From CALBZH01 sp964538515 (GTDB lineage: Bacteria; Desulfobacterota; Syntrophobacteria; Syntrophobacterales; Syntrophobacteraceae): a stretch of 39,010 nucleotides of DNA. Both the position numbers and the translations under genes were made by a program. The DNA is taken from positions 1 through 39,010 of the forward strand of contig CAZIEW010000055.1 of the NCBI GenBank assembly GCA_964538515.1, in the 5' to 3' direction. The notes beneath the pieces were generated by a model, which did not search any database, was not told the origin of the DNA, and saw only the letters and a program-made list of their open reading frames with translations. Below, piece after piece: positions 18,377-26,000 of the stretch (the stretch's first letter is position 1; each line of letters opens with the position of its first letter).

Positions 18377-18937
18377 ATGGGCTTGCGATCACTTGGTGTT
18401 TGGGTCGGCTGCCTGATTTTGGGCGCGATTTTCGGATGTGCTGCGGTCTACGCCACGAAACCGGTCGGGGAAGTGCCCTGTCCCGTCAAGGCTACGGAAT
18501 GGGACGGCACATGGGTCAATAAGAATGGCGCCGTCACTTTGAAGGTTGTAGATGAGCAGGCTGGGACGCTGCGCATGGCCTGGGTGGAGTGGAGCGTTCA
18601 GGGACCGAGGCTCGAGTCTCACGAAATTCAAATGCGTCGGACTGCAGACGCGACCTTCGCGAACGTGATACAAGGTGAAGACAGCGGCCGCGTGCTGTAT
18701 GTCTGGGCACGTGTCAAGCGCGAGGGGAACGAGCTGATCTGCTGGACTCCTGACGTCGACCGTTTCAAGACGGCGGGTCGAAACGGGCAATTCCCTTTTC
18801 AGGAAAAGGATGACAGCATCGTGCTGGGTGAATTGACGCCGGAGCAGGTGAGGATTCTCGCTTCGCCGGAAGCGGGATCGCTCTATCGTTGGGACGATCC
18901 TGTCGTGCTCCTGCGGATGAGCTCTTGCGAGCACTAA
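18377..18937 (+). CDS. Small exported or lipid-anchored protein, unknown function
   Basis: The ATG at 18377 (with GAGGGAG close ahead) gives 186 residues; an upstream ATG at 18314 would add 21. The N-terminus is a basic residue followed by a hydrophobic stretch (about 6-25) ending in IFGCAAVYA, which could be a lipobox with C21 or a signal-anchor; phenylalanine at -2 is unusual for a lipobox. The mature part has WDGTWVNKNGAVTLKV, reminiscent of small beta-barrel or lipocalin-like proteins, and a C-terminal segment with three tryptophan/aspartate patches. It lies 87 bases after the DOMON-like gene, probably in the same unit. I do not recognise a family. Confidence 0.6.
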   Translation: MGLRSLGVWVGCLILGAIFGCAAVYATKPVGEVPCPVKATEWDGTWVNKNGAVTLKVVDEQAGTLRMAWVEWSVQGPRLESHEIQMRRTADATFANVIQGEDSGRVLYVWARVKREGNELICWTPDVDRFKTAGRNGQFPFQEKDDSIVLGELTPEQVRILASPEAGSLYRWDDPVVLLRMSSCEH

Positions 18938-19010
18938 TCGTTTCACGTCAGACGTCAGCCAGGAAGATCCGAAAGAAGATTATTCGATCACCTCATGGAG
19001 GGTTTTCTCG

Positions 19011-20036
19011 ATGGGTTTCTCAGACAATGATGCAAGATCGGAAGGCAAATGGACTATTGAAATGGTTGAGAAGGGGTTTGTTGGGGAATATACAACGCTT
19101 GTTCTTGAATCAAACGATACGGCTCACATCGTCTACTTTGACTGGCTCAATGGTAATCTAAAACATGCGGTCAATGGACCTGACGGATGGGTTATCGAAA
19201 CGGTAGACCAGGAAGGAACCGTTGGTCAATATGCGGCAATTGCAAGAGATAACGATGGGAAGCTCTATATTAGCCATAGGGATCAGGGAAAGAATCAATT
19301 AAAGCTAGCCATATTTGATGGAAAAAGATGGATATCGGAAGTCGTCGATGACGAGCCATTTGCGAGTCTTGATACTTCTATCTGTGTTAATGCTTCTGGG
19401 AGGATTTATATTAGTTACTATAATTTCAGCCAAGGCTATCTCAAACTGGCTGTCAAGGATGGGGACCAATGGACACGGGAGATAGTGGACCGCGGACCGA
19501 AGCCATCTGATACGGTGGGAGGATTCACTTCGATTAAAGTCGATCCCAAGGGACGGGTTCACATCAGTTATACCGACGCGGGAAAGGGTCTCCTGAAATA
19601 TGCCTTGAAAGAGAACGATCGGTGGACAATTGAAGTTGCAGACGACTGTGAGTTTGTTGGAAACTTTACATCGCTTGCAATCGATGAACAAGGAAATCCC
19701 TACATAAGCTATACAGTCGACAAGAGCCCCAATAAGCCTGATCTCTGGCTTGCGAAAAAAGTTGAAGGGAAATGGTCAACCGAGCTTGTCGATACAGACA
19801 ACGTCGTTGGGAATTACAGTTCCATAGGTTTAGATCGGGGATCTAATATTTACATTAGTTATTCCGCTATGACAAAACTTAAGCTTGCCCAGTACATACA
19901 AGGACAATGGACCTTTGAGCAGGTCGATTCTCAAGGCACCATAACCTACACCTCTCTTTCCCTAGATGCGAACGGAATGGTTCATATTGCCTATCACGAC
20001 AAAGAGAGAGGCGTGAAATATGCCCACAGGGTGTGA
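19011..20036 (+). CDS. Seven-repeat protein, probable seven-bladed beta-propeller
   Basis: The ATG at 19011 follows GGAGGG and gives 341 residues. Residues from about 14 to the end are seven tandem repeats of about 43-50 residues, each with the pattern W..E.VD....G.Y.S...D..G..YISY.D.....LK.A. Strict seven-fold repetition with four beta-strand-like segments per unit suggests a closed seven-bladed propeller. There is no signal peptide and no cysteine-rich tail, so the location is unclear. Base use is visibly richer in A and T than in the adjoining genes, and a shared TTTCAC/GACGTC segment lies on both sides (18941 and 20041), hinting at transfer. It is convergent with the glucan synthase gene. 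Function unknown; such propellers often bind sugars or proteins. Confidence 0.75.
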   Translation: MGFSDNDARSEGKWTIEMVEKGFVGEYTTLVLESNDTAHIVYFDWLNGNLKHAVNGPDGWVIETVDQEGTVGQYAAIARDNDGKLYISHRDQGKNQLKLAIFDGKRWISEVVDDEPFASLDTSICVNASGRIYISYYNFSQGYLKLAVKDGDQWTREIVDRGPKPSDTVGGFTSIKVDPKGRVHISYTDAGKGLLKYALKENDRWTIEVADDCEFVGNFTSLAIDEQGNPYISYTVDKSPNKPDLWLAKKVEGKWSTELVDTDNVVGNYSSIGLDRGSNIYISYSAMTKLKLAQYIQGQWTFEQVDSQGTITYTSLSLDANGMVHIAYHDKERGVKYAHRV

Positions 20037-20065
20037 GCCATTTCACCTGACGTCGTACCCCTTAT

Positions 20066-23000
20066 TCAGGATTCGCGAAGGCCTCTTGCAGCAGTCCCAC
20101 GAGTGAGATCTCGACGCGTTGCGACAACACCCACTTCGGCCCAGTGCTCTTGATGGTCGTCGACCAGCGGGATGGTCTTGTCGGGTTGATCGACGCCGTC
20201 CATGCTCACGCGCATCGCGTCATCTCCGGCGGGTATTTGCAGGACAGCAATGTGGTAGACCGTCTCCCGGTAGCGGTAGTGCATCGTGAAACCTTTCCAG
20301 TCCACGGGGAGGCACGGGGTGAAGCGCAGTCTGTCGACTTCGAGCCTGAGGCCAAGGAGGGATTCCAGGATGAGCCGAGCCATCCAGGCGGCGGAGCCCG
20401 TGTACCAGGTCCAGCCGCCCCGGCCGGTGTGCGGGGGGACGGCGTAGACGTCGGCGGCCACCACGTAGGGCTCCACTTTGTAGATCCCCGTTTCCTCCCG
20501 TGATCGTGCATGGTTCACGGGGTTGATCATGGAGAAGAGCTCCCACGCACGCCGGCGGTCTCCCAGGCGAGCGAACGCCATGACCGCCCAGATGGCCGCG
20601 TGCGTGTACTGGCCGCCGTTTTCTCGGACTCCCGGCACGTACCCTTTGATGTAGCCGGGATTGAGATCAGACGTGTCAAACGGGGGATCCAGGAGCTGAA
20701 CGAGGCCGTGCTCGCGGCTCACGAGGTGCGCATCTACGGACTCCATGGCGGCGCGCACGTGCTCGGCATCTCCCGCCCCCGATAGAACCGACCAGCTCTG
20801 GGAAATGGAATCGATGCGACATTCCTTGTTTTCGGCCGAACCGAGCGGGCTGCCGTCGTCGAAGTAGGCCCGCCGATACCACTCGCCGTCCCAGCCATGC
20901 GCTTCAAGGTTTTCGCGCAGCCTTGCCGCCTCGCTCCGGCAGCGCTCGGCGAACGGGACATCCCCGCGCATGCGGGCAACTTCCGCGAAGCGCGTGAGCA
21001 CTTCGTAGAGAAAAAATCCCAGCCAGACGCTTTCGCCTTTGCCCTGGATGCCCACTTGGTCCATGCCGTCGTTCCAGTCCCCGGAGCCCATAAGCGGCAG
21101 GCCGTGCTCGCCCGAGGTGAGGCCTTTAAGAATGGCTCGCACGCAGTGCTCATAGAGGCTCGCCATTTCCCCGGACCGGCCCGGCAGATCGTAGTAGGAG
21201 TCCTCATCCGGACCTATGGGACGGCCCGTGATGAAGGGAACGGTCTCATCCAGCACCCCCGTGTCTCCGGTCGAGGTGACATACCGACAGGTCGCAAGGG
21301 GCAGCCAAAGATAGTCGTCGGAGCAATGGGTGCGCACGCCACGCCCCAGGGGGGGATGCCACCAATGCTGGACGTCCCCTTCCTCGAACTGGCGGGAGGC
21401 GCACCGGAGCAGGTGCTCGCGCACCAGGTGCGGCTGGACGTGGATGAGCGCCATCACATCCTGAAGCTGGTCACGAAACCCGAAGGCGCCCCCCGATTGA
21501 TAGCTTCCGCTTCTGGCCCACAGGCGGCAAGCGAGGACCTGGTAGAGAAGCCAGCCGTTTGCGAGCACATCGAGGGACGGGTCGGGAGTTTCCACCTGCA
21601 CGGCGCCCAGCGTGTGGCTCCAATACTGCCACACCGTGTCGAGGGCGGAACGGGCGGCCGCCGGTCCTTGAAAGCGATTGAGGAGGGACTCGGCCTCGCC
21701 CGCGTCGCCTCCCATGCCGAGCGTGAACACGATCTCGCGCTCCTGCCCGTCGGAGAGATCGAAGGGCGCCTGAATCGCGCCGCAGGGGTCGAAAGCGGCT
21801 CCCACCCTGCCTGAAAGCTTCGATCGGGTCATGGCGGCGGGATGCTCCGGGGTGCCATTGCGTCCCAAAAATTCGGTCCGATCGGTGCTCACGGTCCGTA
21901 TCGGGGCGTCGACGTTGAAAAACCCGACCCGGCCGGGAAACTCCGTGCTGTAGGGGTTCTGCACCAGGATCGCGCCGCTCTTCGGGTCCACTTCGGTCAC
22001 GAGATGCATGACCGACTTGGGCCGGAGATCCCCCAGGACCCATTCGACGTATCCGGTTGCGGCGAGCCGGCGGGGCCGGCCAGAACTGTTGCGGACCTTG
22101 AGCACGGTGAATTTGATCGGAGCATCGAGGGCCACGTACACCCAGACTTCCGAATGGATGCCGTCCTCCGCATGCTCGAAAACGCTGTAACCGAACCCGT
22201 GGCGGCAGACATAAGGCGTAGCCCCGCGGCACGGCAGCGGCATGGGAGACCAGACATGGCCGCTCTCCTCATCGCGGATATAAAAGGCCTCGCCGCTCGA
22301 ATCGCTGACGGGGTCGTTTTCCCAGGGAGTCAAGCGCAGCTCATGGGCATTCTCGCACCAGGTGTACGCGCTGCCGCTCTCGGAGACGACGGTCCCAAAG
22401 CGCGGGTTGGCCAGCACATTCACCCAGGGCGCCGGCGTCAGCTGATCGTGCGTTGTCGTGATGATGTATTCGCGTCCATCGGGGGTGAATCCGCCCACTC
22501 CATTGTAGAAGCGCAGGTCGCTCCGAGGCATGACGGGCGTCTCCGCGGTTTCGACACGGGGGGCTTGGACGGTCTTGAGGAGTGGAACGACTCCTTCCAC
22601 GGGGCTTCGCCGAGCGATCTGATCCTCGAGGGCTCCTCGGCTGTCCGTCAAGACGGCGCGGGCAACCGTGAGGAACAGGGTCCGGTCCTCTTCCGAGATC
22701 TGGTCCGCGGGTCTTACGAAAATCCCGCCTGGTCGTTCGGTCACATGGGCTTCAACGCCCGCGGCGATGAGTCCCATGATCTGGTCGTGCAGAAGCTGCC
22801 GGTAGCCGGCACGGTCTTCGTTCCAGATCACCAGGTCCACCGCGAGTCCTTTGAGGCGCCAGTAGGCATGGGCCTGGACGAGCTGGCGCACCAGCTCAAT
22901 ATTGGCGGCGTCCGCGATCTGCAGGAGCACGATGGGGAGATCTCCGGAGACCGAATAGCCCCACAGGCCGGATTGCCCACGGTGGTTCTTGACGAGGACG

Positions 23001-26000
23001 CTCGGGTCGGCCCGGAGCGATGCATTGGCGTAAAGCAGCGAGCTCGCCATGCGGCAATACAGCTGGGCGTCCGCCTCGGTGGCGTTGATCTGCCGGAGAA
23101 GCACCTGGCTGTGCGTCCATGCCAGATCGAAGACGCGATCGGCAAGGCGCCGGTCCTGGTATTTTTCAACCAGACTCAGGGCGCCCGTGCGGGTTTCGCC
23201 GACACCGGTCACAATGTTGATTTTTGCCGACTTGCGCGGATGGAGCACGATCCGGTGGCGGACGGCGACAATCGGATCCAGCACCGAGCCCTGGCTGTTC
23301 GAGAGGAGCGATGCGGAGCCGGTTGGACCGGTCATGGCCGCTGGATCGGCGACGGTCCTCCCGCGGCCGACGAACCGCATGCGGTCGGTCTCGTAGGAGG
23401 CTTCTCCCGACTCTGCCCCGTGCACGGCCATCAGGTGAAACATCCATGGGGGCTCCTCGCCTTCCGAACGGGGCCTCCGGGTGCACAGAATCGCCTGCCG
23501 CTCCCGCAGGATCTCAGTCTGAACGAAGAGATTGCTGAACGCCGGATGGAGTGCATCCGCCGCTGAAGCGGTGAGCACCACTTCCGCGTAGCTCGTCACT
23601 TCGATCTCTCTGGGCGTCCGACCGCGATTGGTGAGGGTGACACGGTGAAGCTCGATGTCGTCTTCAGGCGAAACCGTGATCTCCGTATGGGTATCGATGT
23701 CGTGGTCCCGGCGTCGAAACTCGGCTCGCCCCTCGGAGAAGATCGCCTCGTAGCTCTTGGACGGTTTGAGCGTCGGCTGATGGGCCGTTGACCAGACCTC
23801 CCCGCTCGTGACATCGCGGAGGTAGCAGAATGAGCCCCGGTTGTCGCGAGTCGTGTCCTCGCGCCATCGGGTGACCGCGATGTCTTTCCAGCGGCTGTAT
23901 CCGCCTCCTGCGTTCGTGATCATCACATGGTATCGGCCGTTCGAGAGCAGCTGGACTTCCGGAATCATGGTGCCGGGGCTCTTGAACAGGCGAACCGACG
24001 TCTCGAGACCGTCTTTGGTGGTGCGCACGTCCAGGGTCTCGACGGTGCGCGACGTCAGCGCGGTGGCCTTCGGGATTCGCTCCTGGAGGAGCAGCGTCGT
24101 TGCCTGGAACAACGGGTCCGATTCAAATCGCTTCTGCATCGGGCGGTCCAGGACCAGGTAGGCCAACGAGAGCAGGCTCATCCCCAGGTGATGCGCCATG
24201 AAGGAGCGCACCACGGCATTCGACTGTCCGCGGGGCAGCCGCGAAGGCGTGTAGTCGATCGCTTCATAGAAGCCGAATCTTCCTTCGAATCCTTCGGCGG
24301 CAAGTTTCTCGAGATTCAGGCAGGCCTCCTGCGGCGCCACCATCAGCGCGAGCACCGAGGCATAGGGCGCAACCACCAGATCCTCCGCCAGGCCGCGCTT
24401 GAGGCCCAGGCCGGGCACGCCGAACGGCCGGTACTGATAGCTGAGATGAACATCGATGGCGTTGTACCCGGATTCCGAGATTCCCCACGGCACCCCGCGT
24501 TTCCGGCCATAGTCGATCTGCCTGGACACGGCCGCCTTGCAGGTCTGGTCGAGCAGCGTGTTTTCATAGGTCGGCATGACGAGGAGCGGCATCAGGTATT
24601 CGAACATGGAGCCGCTCCAGGAGAGCAGAATCGGGTCTCCGCCGACGGTCGTGAGGCGGCGCCCCAGAGAGAACCAGCTTTCTTGAGGCAGCTCCCCTTG
24701 CGCGATCGCCACGAAGCTCGCAAACCGGGCCTCAGATGCCAGCAGATCGTAGTAACTGGAATCCCGGCGGTGCTCGTCAAGGTTGTAGCCGATGGCCAGG
24801 AGATGGCGCCCCTTGTCGTAGAGAAAACCATACTCCATGCGCGAGATCCCTCCGGCAAGCACCGCCAGGTGCTCAATTTCCGCAAGCCTTGCGGCCGCCC
24901 GCCGGTTTGCCTCGAGGATGAGGGCCTGAAGCTCGCGGAGCTGCGCTCGCTCCTCGTCACTTGCGTCCAATCCGGGCTGGTGCTCGATCACGGCAAGGTA
25001 GCGCGCCAGGTCCGCCACCGTGCGCAGGGTGGGGATCTCATCGAGCACCTCAAAGCCGGGAAGGTGGCTCCCGGAAAATCCCAGCGCAGTCCATGGCGCG
25101 AGAAGCGTCAGCTCATCGAGTCCGTCCCGGCACTGGCGGGCCAATGCTTGCGCCCATTGCATCGAGTCGCTTTCGGGACCGGAGTGCATGGCGCCGACGA
25201 CTTCCGCTGCGGAGGCCGTAAGCCCTTCGAGGCACAGCCGCGCAGCTGCGAGCGTGGCGGGTGGGGAATCGATGGCGAGGCTCAGGTCGCTTTGAAATTG
25301 ACTCAAGGATGCCGGGCCATTCTCTCCGACCTGGTCCACGAGAAGGCGCAACGCGTCGTCGAGGCCTTCGAGCAGGCGGGGTCCCAGGATCTTTTGGTCG
25401 GGAAGAGCCAGGAGACCGGGCCGCAAGGTCAGCAGATGGCCGGCGAGGTTTCCGCTGTCAACGGACGAAATATAGATGGGCAGGAGCGGTTTGAGGGATT
25501 CCGTGTCGTACCAGTTGTAGAAGTGACCGCGGTAGCGCTCCAGGGTCTCCATGGTGCTCAGGGCGTTGGCGGTCCGCTCGACGAGCCGCCCCGTCGAAAT
25601 GTAGCCGAAATCATACGCCGCCAGGTTCGCGAGCAGCGAGAGCCCCATGTTGGTGGGCGACGTGCGGTGGGCGACCCCGGCAACCGGATGCTCCTGAAAG
25701 TTGTCGGGCGGCAGCCAATGATCGTTCGGGCCGACGAAGGTTTCGAAAAAGGCCCACGTCTTTCGGGCGATCTTCCGGAGAAAGCGGGTTTGCTCGGACT
25801 TCAGGGCAACTTTGGAGCGATCGAGCGGCAGGCTCGTCCACCAGGCGATGATGGGGGAGGCAAGCCACAAGGCCAGGATCGGTCCGGCCACCGCGAGGGC
25901 GGCAGGTTTCCAGAGTGCAAGAGTGCCCCCAGCGACCAGAGCAGTCGCGGGAGCACTCCACATGGACAAAAAGGAGGCAACGAGATCCGACCGATTCGTG

